Assembly: GCA_028718405.1 (NCBI GenBank)
Contig: JAQULV010000016.1
Span: 1-10,521 of the forward strand
Length of the DNA stretch: 10,521 nt
Source of the DNA: Smithellaceae bacterium
GTDB taxonomy: Bacteria; Desulfobacterota; Syntrophia; Syntrophales; JAQULV01
Direction of reading: 5' to 3'
Under the pieces are notes generated by a model. That model made no database searches and was not told where the DNA came from. It was given only the letters and a program-made list of their open reading frames with translations. Positions 1 to 7,042 of this stretch are shown in pieces. Made by a program: the position numbers and the translations under genes. Each line of letters opens with the position of its first letter. Position 1 is the stretch's first letter.

Positions 1-253
1 CCAGACAGCCTGGATCAGGAATGACGGGCATCTGCGTATCAAGGGCAGATATTTCAAGAAACGGAAGTCCCACGGTCATGTTGATCCTCATCTCATGGAT
101 AACTCCCGCCTCACGTACACTGTCCGTGGCGTAGGCGATGAAAGGAAATAACCTCTCATCTTCTAACGATCCTTCGACGATGACACATTCTCCATCCGTC
201 TCATAGGTTCGGATATTTATCTTCCGAGAATGGATCAACTGCCTCTTTTCCAA
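1..253 (-). CDS. DUF2889-like protein, N-terminal part (cut by window edge)
   Basis: An open frame on the minus strand encodes about 84 residues from a TTG at 253 to the left edge. The translation begins LEKRQLIHSRKINIRTYE and continues with a D-G-x-C-x-V-E-G-x-L-E-D stretch and an I-H-E-M-R-I-N-M stretch. This arrangement (an early HSR/HTR, a two-stranded E-x-x-L-x-D segment, then IH-x-M and an acidic/proline segment) is how I remember DUF2889 proteins; the match is from memory, not from a search. No ATG precedes the conserved part, because an in-frame TAG lies just upstream. The start must therefore be TTG at 253 (GAAGG about 12 bases upstream) or TTG at 238 (AGAGG 3 bases upstream). The function of DUF2889 is unknown. 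The gene is divergent from the M48 protease. Confidence 0.62.
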   Translation of the reverse strand, partial: MEKRQLIHSRKINIRTYETDGECVIVEGSLEDERLFPFIAYATDSVREAGVIHEMRINMTVGLPFLEISALDTQMPVIPDPGCL

Positions 254-271
254 TTTCTCTACCTACCTTCT

Positions 272-299
272 TTGTTCGTTCCGGCAGAAATTCTATAAC
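272..299 (+). promoter_or_regulatory. Candidate sigma-70 promoter for the M48 protease gene
   Basis: TTGTTC (272-277) and TATAAC (294-299) are separated by 16 bp and would start transcription near 306, about 80 bases before the preferred ATG. The -10 element matches consensus at 5 of 6 positions and the -35 at 3 of 6. It overlaps a candidate promoter on the other strand. This is a by-eye call without experimental support. Confidence 0.35.
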
Positions 300-320
300 A
301 TAAGCTCAATACGGGCACAA
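292..320 (-). promoter_or_regulatory. Candidate promoter for the DUF2889-like gene
   Basis: On the minus strand TTGTGC (320-315) and TATAGA (297-292) are 17 bp apart and point toward the TTG start at 253. The -10 hexamer shares bases with the opposing -10 (294-299), so the two promoters would be overlapping and mutually exclusive. Both hexamers are only moderate matches to consensus. Confidence 0.3.
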
Positions 321-387
321 CCGCTATCCCGTCGGTCTCCCAAGTAACACCTTGCCCGAAGAAGGCAAAAGAGATAGACTTTCTTTC

Positions 388-1851
388 ATGAGAAGGAACA
401 TGAAAAGATTTAATCTTGCCATCTGCTCATTGATCTTCGTCACGGCCTTTGGGCTGAGCTCAGCCAGAATATGCTATGGGGCATTCACCGTCGAAGACGA
501 AAAGAAAGTGGGCAAGGAGTTCTACGAGAAGATGTCGTCCAGCAACGTCATCGTCACGGATGAACGGGTAAACGAGTATATTACCCGGCTCGGTGAACTG
601 ATCCTATCACATAGCCAGAAGGCCCCGTTCGACTATCGCTTCTTTGTTATCAAGAGTTCTTCCGTCAATGCGTTTGCCACACCGGGCGGCTATGTTTACG
701 TCAACAGTGGACTGCTGGCACTTCTCGATAACGAAAGTGAACTGGCCGGCGTCCTCGCCCACGAGATTGCCCATGTGAACGCGCGCCATATCGCGAGCAT
801 CATCGACAAATCGCAGAAGGTTAACATTGCCACCCTAGCCGCGATCCTGGCGGGGGCCTTTCTCGGGGGAGGAGAGATTGCCGCTGCGGTAACGGGGTTC
901 TCCTTAGCTACCGCTACCAGCATGAATCTGAAATACACCCGCGAACACGAGGAAGAAGCAGATCGGTTGGGTCTCTCCTATCTCGTGGCCTCTGGGTACG
1001 ACGGCCAGACGATGATAGACTTCTTGAAGAAGATACGGCGCTATGAGTATTACTCCAGCACCGTGCCGTCTTACTTCCTCACACACCCGGGAACAGATGA
1101 GAGGATCGCCTATCTTGACGGTCTCATCCAGACGCGCTACCCTTCGAAGGGCGCCGAAAGCATCATCGGTAATTTCAAACGGATCCAGATGGTCATGGCC
1201 TTGGACGAAAACAGTCCCGAGGAGAGCGTGCAGACCTTCACTGCACTGCTCAATAAAAACGATCGCGATGTCGACGCCCTTTACGGACTGGCCCTGAGTC
1301 AAGAAAAGCTCGGCCTCGTTGATGATTCTCTCAACAACTTCCGCAAGGCTTTGCTGCTCACCCCTGATGACGCCGAGATACTGAGGGACGTGGGCATCTT
1401 CAGTTACAAACTGGGAAGGAGCGATGATGCCCTTTCGTACCTCCGCAAGGCGTATGGCATTAACGGAAACGATGACCAGACAATGCTTTATCTTGGCAAG
1501 ACTTACGAAAGCCAGGGAGACTACAATGCCGCTTTAGACTTGTACAGGCTCGCCGAAAAGAGAAACCCCTCCGATCCCGATATCTTCTACAGTCTCGCGA
1601 CAGCCTATGGTCATACCGATCAAGTTTCGGAATCTCATTATTACTTTGGGGTGTACTTTAAGAAAAAGAATAAATTTGAGAGTGCCCTCTTTCACTTCCG
1701 GGCTGCCTTAAAGGACCTTCCCGATGACTCACCACGGGCACGGGAAATAAAAAGGGAGGTTGAAAGTCTCTCCTCACCCAAGATCAAAGATCGATCTGCG
1801 CCGAGGAGAGCTCCTCTTGCGCATAGTCCATATATATTCGCTCAGTTATGA
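388..1851 (+). CDS. Exported M48 metalloprotease with TPR tail (BepA/YfgC type)
   Basis: A 487-residue zinc endopeptidase expected in the periplasm. In E. coli, BepA-type proteins edit or degrade outer-membrane assembly intermediates at the LptD/BAM machinery; that role here is inferred from family. The protein starts with a signal sequence (basic MRRNMKR, then a hydrophobic core to about residue 31, cleavage near CYG-AF). The M48 domain follows (about 35-250) with the zinc motif HEIAH (125-129), the third ligand in E188-x3-D192 within EHEEEAD, and a conserved THPGTDER segment near 232-239. TPR-like helical repeats fill about 285-445. The start is uncertain: ATG at 388 and ATG at 400 both retain the signal peptide, and an upstream TTG at 352 adds 12 charged residues that would spoil it; none has a good ribosome-binding site. 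I see no lipobox. The last 68 bp overlap the convergent HD-GYP gene. Confidence 0.92.
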   Translation: MRRNMKRFNLAICSLIFVTAFGLSSARICYGAFTVEDEKKVGKEFYEKMSSSNVIVTDERVNEYITRLGELILSHSQKAPFDYRFFVIKSSSVNAFATPGGYVYVNSGLLALLDNESELAGVLAHEIAHVNARHIASIIDKSQKVNIATLAAILAGAFLGGGEIAAAVTGFSLATATSMNLKYTREHEEEADRLGLSYLVASGYDGQTMIDFLKKIRRYEYYSSTVPSYFLTHPGTDERIAYLDGLIQTRYPSKGAESIIGNFKRIQMVMALDENSPEESVQTFTALLNKNDRDVDALYGLALSQEKLGLVDDSLNNFRKALLLTPDDAEILRDVGIFSYKLGRSDDALSYLRKAYGINGNDDQTMLYLGKTYESQGDYNAALDLYRLAEKRNPSDPDIFYSLATAYGHTDQVSESHYYFGVYFKKKNKFESALFHFRAALKDLPDDSPRAREIKREVESLSSPKIKDRSAPRRAPLAHSPYIFAQL

Positions 1852-3364
1852 ATAGATTATAAAGTTCTGGATCAATATGTCTATCCCTAGCCATGGACGC
1901 CATGATCTTGAGGGCCTCTGATAAAGTGTTTCCCCTCTTATAGGGCCTGTCCTTAGCTGTAAGGGCCTCGAAGATATCAGCCAAGGCAATGATCCGGGCT
2001 TGAAGGGGAAGTTGGTCTTCCTTCAATCCCAGAGGATAGCCCGTCCCGTCCAGCTTTTCGTGGTGCGCCGATGCGTAGCGGGGGACGTTGCGCAGTTTCT
2101 TCGGGAAAGGAAGGCTGGAGAGGATCTTCTGCGTCACGGCAGCATGATTGTTGATGACGAATCTCTCCCGATCAGACAGCGTCCCTTTTCTGATGCTGAG
2201 GTAATCAAACTCATCCTCACTCACGATGGGACAGTTGTATTTCTCTTTGGCAACCACTTCGAGTTCCGTCAGCAGCGAATCCGAAAGGAATTCGCTCCCC
2301 TCATTCACCTTACACAGAAAAGAGTAGTCATCATCGACCCCGGCATCGAAGAATTCTTTTCGCTGCCGTATGGCCGTCCCGTCACCGTATTCTGCCTTTA
2401 GGAGTTCTATTTCGTGACTCTTCTTCATCAACTCCATTCGAGCTTTGACATGTTCGATACGGTTACATAATCCCTCCAGTTTGGTTGCCTTGTCGACAAT
2501 GTATTCCGGTGTAGTCACCTTCCCTACGTCGTGCATCCAGGCAGCTATCCTGAGCTCTTTTAGACTGTCTTTGTCGAATCTCACATCGGCGAATCTGCCT
2601 TCTTCCATGCCGTTAATCTTCGCGGCAATCGCCATCGATAATTTTGCGACGCGACGGACATGACCTCCCGTATAGGGTGATTTCTCGTCAATGGCAGCCG
2701 CAATGGCAGCGACGAAAGACTCCAGCAGGATCTCCAAGTCATGAATGAGGCGGTTGTTCGTGAGGGCCACCGCCGCGAGCGACGCTAGGGCCTCCGTCAT
2801 CTGCTGGGCCTCGGAGGAAAAGGGAATAACGTTGCCGCTGTCCGGATCTACGGCGTTGAGGAGCTGCAAAACGCCGATGATATCGTTTTCATGGTCCCGC
2901 ATAGGAACGACAAGCATCGATTTCGAACGATAGCCCGTGCCGCCATCGAATTTGCGTGTCCCTTCGAAATTGAAACCTTCGGCATCATAAACGTCGGGGA
3001 TATTTACAACCTTCCCGGAAATGGCGGCGCAGGCGGATACGTTTGATTCGTTGGGGCTATCGCCGGCATCGCGCAGCATTACAGGCGACCAACTGATCCT
3101 ATCGCCGGTGCCGCCCATTCTTATCTTTAATGTATCATTCTGGACAATTGCAAAGTGGAGAGAGGTTTCGTCATCGGACATGGTATAAAGGGTTCCGCCA
3201 TCGGCATTGGTGTAAGCCATCGCCTCGCGTACTATCATTTCCAACAGCTTGTCGAGATTCTTCTCCGCCGAAAGGGCCAGACTTATCTGCGTAAGGCGTC
3301 TGATATGGATCAGATGGTTGCGTTCTTCGGCAGCGGCCCGTAGCGGCCCGCTTTTTCTTGGCAT
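1784..3364 (-). CDS. GAF and HD-GYP domain protein, probable c-di-GMP phosphodiesterase
   Basis: A 526-residue cytosolic signalling protein with no membrane segment. A GAF sensor domain (about 33-205) precedes an HD-GYP domain. Visible catalytic and metal-binding elements are H235 in HVRRVA, H278-D279 in the HDVGK motif, H407, H434-H435 followed by E436, the D-G-T-G-Y-P signature at 439-444 and D463 in ADIFEALTA. HD-GYP enzymes hydrolyse cyclic di-GMP to pGpG or GMP at a two- or three-metal centre; all key residues appear present, so activity is likely. About 93 residues (296-388) separate the two halves of the domain, as I recall for a larger subclass of HD-GYP proteins. The ATG has a GAGG ribosome-binding site 6 bases upstream, immediately beyond the nrdG stop, so it is probably cotranscribed with nrdDG. 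The GAF ligand is unknown. The 3' end overlaps the M48 gene on the opposite strand. Confidence 0.93.
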   Translation of the reverse strand: MPRKSGPLRAAAEERNHLIHIRRLTQISLALSAEKNLDKLLEMIVREAMAYTNADGGTLYTMSDDETSLHFAIVQNDTLKIRMGGTGDRISWSPVMLRDAGDSPNESNVSACAAISGKVVNIPDVYDAEGFNFEGTRKFDGGTGYRSKSMLVVPMRDHENDIIGVLQLLNAVDPDSGNVIPFSSEAQQMTEALASLAAVALTNNRLIHDLEILLESFVAAIAAAIDEKSPYTGGHVRRVAKLSMAIAAKINGMEEGRFADVRFDKDSLKELRIAAWMHDVGKVTTPEYIVDKATKLEGLCNRIEHVKARMELMKKSHEIELLKAEYGDGTAIRQRKEFFDAGVDDDYSFLCKVNEGSEFLSDSLLTELEVVAKEKYNCPIVSEDEFDYLSIRKGTLSDRERFVINNHAAVTQKILSSLPFPKKLRNVPRYASAHHEKLDGTGYPLGLKEDQLPLQARIIALADIFEALTAKDRPYKRGNTLSEALKIMASMARDRHIDPELYNLFITERIYMDYAQEELSSAQIDL

Positions 3365-3370
3365 GGTGCA

Positions 3371-3374
3371 CCTC
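3371..3374 (-). promoter_or_regulatory. Ribosome-binding site of the HD-GYP gene
   Basis: GAGG lies 6 bases before the ATG at 3364 and next to the TAA of nrdG (3378-3376). It fixes the start of the HD-GYP protein and fits translational coupling with nrdG. Confidence 0.6.
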
Positions 3375-3375
3375 G

Positions 3376-4068
3376 TTAAGAGGATCTGACGGTCACGAAC
3401 TTTGATTTTCCTTCCAAGCCGATTTTAATGGCATCCAATTCCGCTTGAGAGTAACTTTTTTCCCCGCTGTAGCCGTCCATCAAGGTTTTCCCCGAAACGA
3501 AGGGCTGGAGTACGTAGCAACTGTCACCGATCAGATCGACGATTTCCTCGAAGTCCTTTCGCCGCAGTAGCGATTTTACGGCCGTTGTCCTGAATTCGTG
3601 GAGGACACCAGATCCTTTTATGGACGCGATACTTTCTACGATCAGGATATTGTCGATCTCTCGCTTTGTGATTCTTTCGTATTTGGACAGAGGGCCCTTT
3701 ATATCCATGGCGATATAGTCTAACATCTTTCTTTCGATTAAAGAACGAATTACATCTGGCCGAGAACCATTTGTGTCCAACTTGATCGCGAAGTCCATAT
3801 CTTTCAATGCCGCGATGAAGGAGGAAAGATTCTCCTGCAACGTCGGCTCCCCGCCCGTGATCGTAACGGCGTCGAGTTTTCCTTTCCGCGTTTTCAGGAA
3901 CGAAAGAACCTCTCGCTCGGGGAGACAGTCTCCGAATCGCTTAGGATCGACCAGTTCCGGGTTATGGCAGTAGGGACAGCGGAAGTTACACCCCTGCGTG
4001 AAGATGATCGCGCAGATCTTTTCCGGATAATCGATTAGCGAGACCTTCTGCAGTCCTCCAATCCTCAT
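3376..4068 (-). CDS. nrdG: Anaerobic ribonucleoside-triphosphate reductase activating protein (radical SAM)
   Basis: A 230-residue radical SAM enzyme that uses a 4Fe-4S cluster to cleave S-adenosylmethionine and install the glycyl radical on NrdD. The cluster motif is C27-x3-C31-x2-C34 in the segment GCNFRCPYCHNPEL, and the SAM-binding GGEPT is at 72-76. Length and motif layout fit the longer NrdG2-type activase found in many anaerobes rather than the roughly 155-residue E. coli NrdG. It begins only 2 bases after the nrdD stop (TGA AA ATG), so the pair is almost certainly one transcript with coupled translation; no strong separate ribosome-binding site is visible. The immediately adjacent nrdD supports this assignment over other glycyl-radical activases. 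Confidence 0.95.
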   Translation of the reverse strand: MRIGGLQKVSLIDYPEKICAIIFTQGCNFRCPYCHNPELVDPKRFGDCLPEREVLSFLKTRKGKLDAVTITGGEPTLQENLSSFIAALKDMDFAIKLDTNGSRPDVIRSLIERKMLDYIAMDIKGPLSKYERITKREIDNILIVESIASIKGSGVLHEFRTTAVKSLLRRKDFEEIVDLIGDSCYVLQPFVSGKTLMDGYSGEKSYSQAELDAIKIGLEGKSKFVTVRSS

Positions 4069-4070
4069 TT

Positions 4071-6161
4071 TCAGAAATTGAAGACCCGTCTCATGTTAAA
4101 TTCTTCCTGCTTCCCTTTGTTCCATTGCTTGACAGGACGAAGATAACCGACGACGCGAGAATATATTTCGCAGGGCTCGGAACAGGTCGGGCAGGTTTCA
4201 TTCTCCCCCTTGATGTAGCCGTGGGACGGACAAACACTGAAGGTGGGGGTAAATGTTATATAAGGCAAGCGATAGCCGGTGCATATCTTCTTGATGAGCG
4301 ATTTTACCGCTACAGGATCATCGATCCGCTCCCCTGCATAGGTGTGGAAGACGGTGCCGCCCGTATATTTAGTTTGGATATCGTCCTGATGATCCAGAGC
4401 CGCAAATATGTCATCCGTAAAATTAACCGGGAGCTGCGTCGAGTTGGTGTAGAAAGGCTCCGCCTTCCTAAATTTTACGTCCTCTTCGTTGGCGCAGATA
4501 ATGTCAGGGTATCTCCCTTTATCGATCCTGGCAATCCGATAAGAGGTTCCCTCCGCCGGTGTCGATTCAAGATTATAGTTATTGCCCGTATCCTTCTGGA
4601 ACGTGATTAGTTGCTCTCGCATGAAGTCTAAGACCTTTTTCGCAAAACGTTGTCCCTTCTCAGAGGCGATGTTATCCGAAAGGAGATTCATGCACGCCTC
4701 GTTCATTCCTACGAGGCCGATAGTGGCGAAGTGATTCTTCCAGTACTCACCGAACCGCTCTTTGACGTTGCGCAGGTAGTACCGCGTATAAGGATAGAGA
4801 TTTCCTTCCGTAAAGTGTTCCAGGACTTTTCTCTTCGTCTCCAGACTTTCCTTGGACAACTGCATAAGCCTCTCAAGGTGCTCCAGAAATTCCTTCTCGG
4901 TTTTCGCCAAATAGCCGATACGCGGCATATTGATCGTAATGACGCCTATTGAACCTGTTAGCGGGTTGGAACCAAACAAACCACCGCCCCGCTTCTCCAG
5001 TTCCCGATTGTCTATCCGCAGTCGACAACACATGCTGCGCGCGTCCTCGGGATGCATGTCCGAATTGATGAAGTTGGAGAAATAAGGAACACCGTATTTT
5101 GCCGTCATCTCCCAGAGGCCGTGCAATTTCGGGTCATCCCAATTGAAGTCTTTCGTTATATTGTAGGTGGGTATGGGAAAAGTGAATACCCGTCCCTTGG
5201 CATCTCCCTCTGCCATCACTTCCAGGAAAGCCCGGTTGAAGAGATTCATCTCTTCCTGAAATTCTCCGTAGGTCTCCTTTTGGGGCTTGCCACCGATGAT
5301 AACGCTCTGGTCCCGGTAGTATCTCGGCACATTCACATCCAACGTCACGTTCGTAAAAGGCGTTTGAAAACCAACCCGGGTGGGAACATTGATGTTAAAG
5401 ATGAATTCCTGTAGTGCCTGCCTGATATCGTCGTACCGCAGCCCGTCATAGCGGATAAACGGCGCCAATAGTGTATCGAAGTTTGAGAAAGCCTGGGCTC
5501 CTGCAGCTTCACCCTGCAGCGTATAGAAGAAGTTCACCACCTGCCCCAAGGCACTCCGCAGATGCTTCGCCGGTCTGCTCTCGACCTTGCCGGATACTCC
5601 TTTAAAACCCTGGAGCAGAAGATCATACAGATCCCAACCTACACAGTAAACCGAAAGGAGGCTCAGGTCATGGATATGAAAATCACCATCGTTGTGGGCC
5701 TTGCGGATCTCCGGCGAATAGATCTCATTGAGCCAGTAAATCTTACTTACCTCGGAGGAGATATAATTATTCAGACCCTGGAGCGAGTAATCCATATTAC
5801 TGTTTTCGTTTATCTTCCAATCCTTCTTCTTCAAGTACTGCTCGACGAGATCAACCTCCATTCTGTTGGTGATCTCCCTTAACCTCGCGTGCTGGTCTCG
5901 GTAGATAATGTAGCTCTTGGCCGTATGTCGGTAGGGAGACGACAACAGGACCTCCTCAACGATATCCTGGATCTCCTCGACGGTCAGGATCTTACTGTCG
6001 AAAAGCTTCTCCGCCAGGTTGAGGACCTTTATCGCCAGCAGCTGTGCAGTCTTGGCATTAAATTCCCCCGTTGCCTCACCGGCCTTGGCAATGGCATTGG
6101 TAATCTTCTCAGCATTGAATTTTACCAGCCGGCCGTCCCTCTTTCTTATCTTTCCATGCAT
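4071..6161 (-). CDS. nrdD: Anaerobic (class III) ribonucleoside-triphosphate reductase
   Basis: A 696-residue oxygen-sensitive glycyl radical enzyme that reduces ribonucleoside triphosphates to dNTPs for DNA synthesis without oxygen. An N-terminal ATP-cone (about 1-95, beginning MHGKIRKRDGRLVKFNAEKI) provides allosteric activity control. The large barrel domain carries an MCC pair (C378-C379), the probable site of the thiyl radical. The C-terminus has four cysteines (C644, C657, C660, C664) for the structural zinc site, directly followed by the glycyl radical segment SRVVGYLRP with G672. The ATG at 6161 is chosen because GGGAGG lies 5 bases upstream; an in-frame ATG at 6182 would add seven residues but has no ribosome-binding site and would place the real one inside the gene. 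It is first in the nrdD-nrdG-HD-GYP run and is preceded by two NrdR-box-like sites. Confidence 0.96.
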   Translation of the reverse strand: MHGKIRKRDGRLVKFNAEKITNAIAKAGEATGEFNAKTAQLLAIKVLNLAEKLFDSKILTVEEIQDIVEEVLLSSPYRHTAKSYIIYRDQHARLREITNRMEVDLVEQYLKKKDWKINENSNMDYSLQGLNNYISSEVSKIYWLNEIYSPEIRKAHNDGDFHIHDLSLLSVYCVGWDLYDLLLQGFKGVSGKVESRPAKHLRSALGQVVNFFYTLQGEAAGAQAFSNFDTLLAPFIRYDGLRYDDIRQALQEFIFNINVPTRVGFQTPFTNVTLDVNVPRYYRDQSVIIGGKPQKETYGEFQEEMNLFNRAFLEVMAEGDAKGRVFTFPIPTYNITKDFNWDDPKLHGLWEMTAKYGVPYFSNFINSDMHPEDARSMCCRLRIDNRELEKRGGGLFGSNPLTGSIGVITINMPRIGYLAKTEKEFLEHLERLMQLSKESLETKRKVLEHFTEGNLYPYTRYYLRNVKERFGEYWKNHFATIGLVGMNEACMNLLSDNIASEKGQRFAKKVLDFMREQLITFQKDTGNNYNLESTPAEGTSYRIARIDKGRYPDIICANEEDVKFRKAEPFYTNSTQLPVNFTDDIFAALDHQDDIQTKYTGGTVFHTYAGERIDDPVAVKSLIKKICTGYRLPYITFTPTFSVCPSHGYIKGENETCPTCSEPCEIYSRVVGYLRPVKQWNKGKQEEFNMRRVFNF

Positions 6162-6166
6162 AAGTG

Positions 6167-6172
6167 CCTCCC
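6167..6172 (-). promoter_or_regulatory. Ribosome-binding site of nrdD
   Basis: GGGAGG sits 5 bases before the ATG at 6161. It is the best ribosome-binding site in the window and decides the nrdD start against the ATG 21 bases further upstream. Confidence 0.7.
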
Positions 6173-6210
6173 GCCCCTTCATTATTGACGATTACACGGG
6201 GCCATATAAA

Positions 6211-6226
6211 CCCCCATATATTGGGG
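6211..6226. promoter_or_regulatory. NrdR box, promoter-distal copy (nearer nrdD)
   Basis: CCCCCATATATTGGGG is a 16-bp near-perfect palindrome (one mismatched pair) that fits the core of the NrdR consensus acaCwAtATaTwGtgt. It lies 49 bp upstream of the nrdD ATG, close to the expected transcription start. NrdR is the ATP-cone repressor of ribonucleotide reductase genes and typically binds paired boxes. Confidence 0.78.
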
Positions 6227-6235
6227 ATGGTATGA

Positions 6236-6264
6236 ACGTTAACACTATATATAGACATTCGCAA
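6236..6264 (-). promoter_or_regulatory. Candidate nrdD promoter
   Basis: On the minus strand TTGCGA (6264-6259) and TAACGT (6241-6236) are 17 bp apart, and a TG one base before the second hexamer makes it an extended -10. The -10 itself is a weak match (3 of 6). The second NrdR box (6242-6257) would fill the spacer exactly, which fits repression by blocking RNA polymerase. Confidence 0.33.
6242..6257. promoter_or_regulatory. NrdR box, second copy
   Basis: ACACTATATATAGACA has a perfect 10-bp palindromic core, CTATATATAG, and fits the NrdR consensus, including the ACAC left arm. Its start is 31 bp from that of the first box, with a 15-bp gap. That puts both on one face of the helix, the spacing known for paired NrdR sites. 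Confidence 0.82.
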
Positions 6265-6364
6265 GAAAAATTAACCGCTATTTTTATAGAACTTGCAAAG
6301 GCGGCCTTTCCTGTATTAAAAGCTTTCGATATCAACTATTTTCACTTGGGAGCACATACAAAAG

Positions 6365-7036
6365 ATGCATACGATAGATAGTCTGGAGAGATATCCATTC
6401 AAAGGATTTCTCGATAGGGATGAAGCGATTCGTCTCTATGAACTCGCCCGGGAAGCGAGCAAGTTGGGGCCCTGTCTGGAGATCGGCAGCTACTGCGGCC
6501 GTTCCGCGGCATTTCTTGGCGTGGGCTGCAGGGAAACCGGCGGGTTTCTCTTCTCCGTCGATCATCATCGCGGCTCCGAAGAACAGCAGCCTGGTCAGGA
6601 ATACTTCGATCCCGATCTGGTAGATAAGGAAACGGGGCTTATAGATACGCTTCAGATCTTCCGCCGGACGATAAGCGATCTCTCGCTCGAAGACGTTGTC
6701 ATCCCCATAATAGGCAGGTCGCTGTCTCTCGCCCGTTTCTGGACCACGCCGCTTGCCCTCGTCTTCATCGACGGGGGACATACTTTCGAAGCGGCTTACA
6801 ACGATTACAGTAGCTGGTCTCCGCATATCATAGCCGGGGGGTATCTCCTGATCCATGATGTCTTTTCTGACCCGGCAAACGGGGGGCAGGCGCCCTGGTG
6901 CGTCTACAACCTGGCTTTGGCCTCCGGTCTCTATGAAGAACTGCCGATGGTGAAAACGCTGGGAATTCTCAGGAAGGCGAACCCTGGAGTGATGTCAAGC
7001 ATCGCCGACGGGTGCTGGAGCAAGTTCAAATATTGA
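6365..7036 (+). CDS. Class I SAM-dependent methyltransferase (Methyltransf_24 type)
   Basis: A 223-residue Rossmann-fold enzyme. Motif I is EIGSYCGRS (39-47), the strand-2 acidic residue is D66 in SVDHH, and a distinctive E-Y-F-D-P-D-L-V-D segment follows at 79-87. DGGH at 136-139 and LIHDVF at 162-167 complete the Methyltransf_24 pattern seen in O-methyltransferases and in cephalosporin-hydroxylase-like proteins. The substrate is unknown. The D-P-x-L-V-D and D-G-G-H features resemble a methyltransferase I remember next to prenyltransferase-like toroid proteins and glycosyltransferases in actinobacteria, and a toroid protein is present here too (9390-10502). The ATG has GGGAG 12 bases upstream, a rather long spacing. 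The gene is divergent from nrdD and convergent, with a 6-bp gap, on the radical SAM gene. A weak promoter candidate, TTGCAA (6293-6298) and TATTAA (6314-6319), could serve it. Confidence 0.85.
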   Translation: MHTIDSLERYPFKGFLDRDEAIRLYELAREASKLGPCLEIGSYCGRSAAFLGVGCRETGGFLFSVDHHRGSEEQQPGQEYFDPDLVDKETGLIDTLQIFRRTISDLSLEDVVIPIIGRSLSLARFWTTPLALVFIDGGHTFEAAYNDYSSWSPHIIAGGYLLIHDVFSDPANGGQAPWCVYNLALASGLYEELPMVKTLGILRKANPGVMSSIADGCWSKFKY

Positions 7037-7042
7037 TCTTTC

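Noticed and set aside
352..387. TTG at 352 as the start of the M48 protease
   Set aside because: It would put a charged MPEEGKRDRLSF segment before the signal peptide and has no ribosome-binding site; ATG 388 or 400 gives a normal export signal.
6162..6182. ATG at 6182 as the nrdD start
   Set aside because: No ribosome-binding site precedes it, while GGGAGG sits at ideal distance from the ATG at 6161; MHGKIRKRDG is also the usual beginning of the ATP-cone.
6332..6856. A minus-strand open frame of about 174 codons opposite the methyltransferase
   Set aside because: The plus strand here encodes well-conserved methyltransferase motifs; the opposite frame shows no family features.
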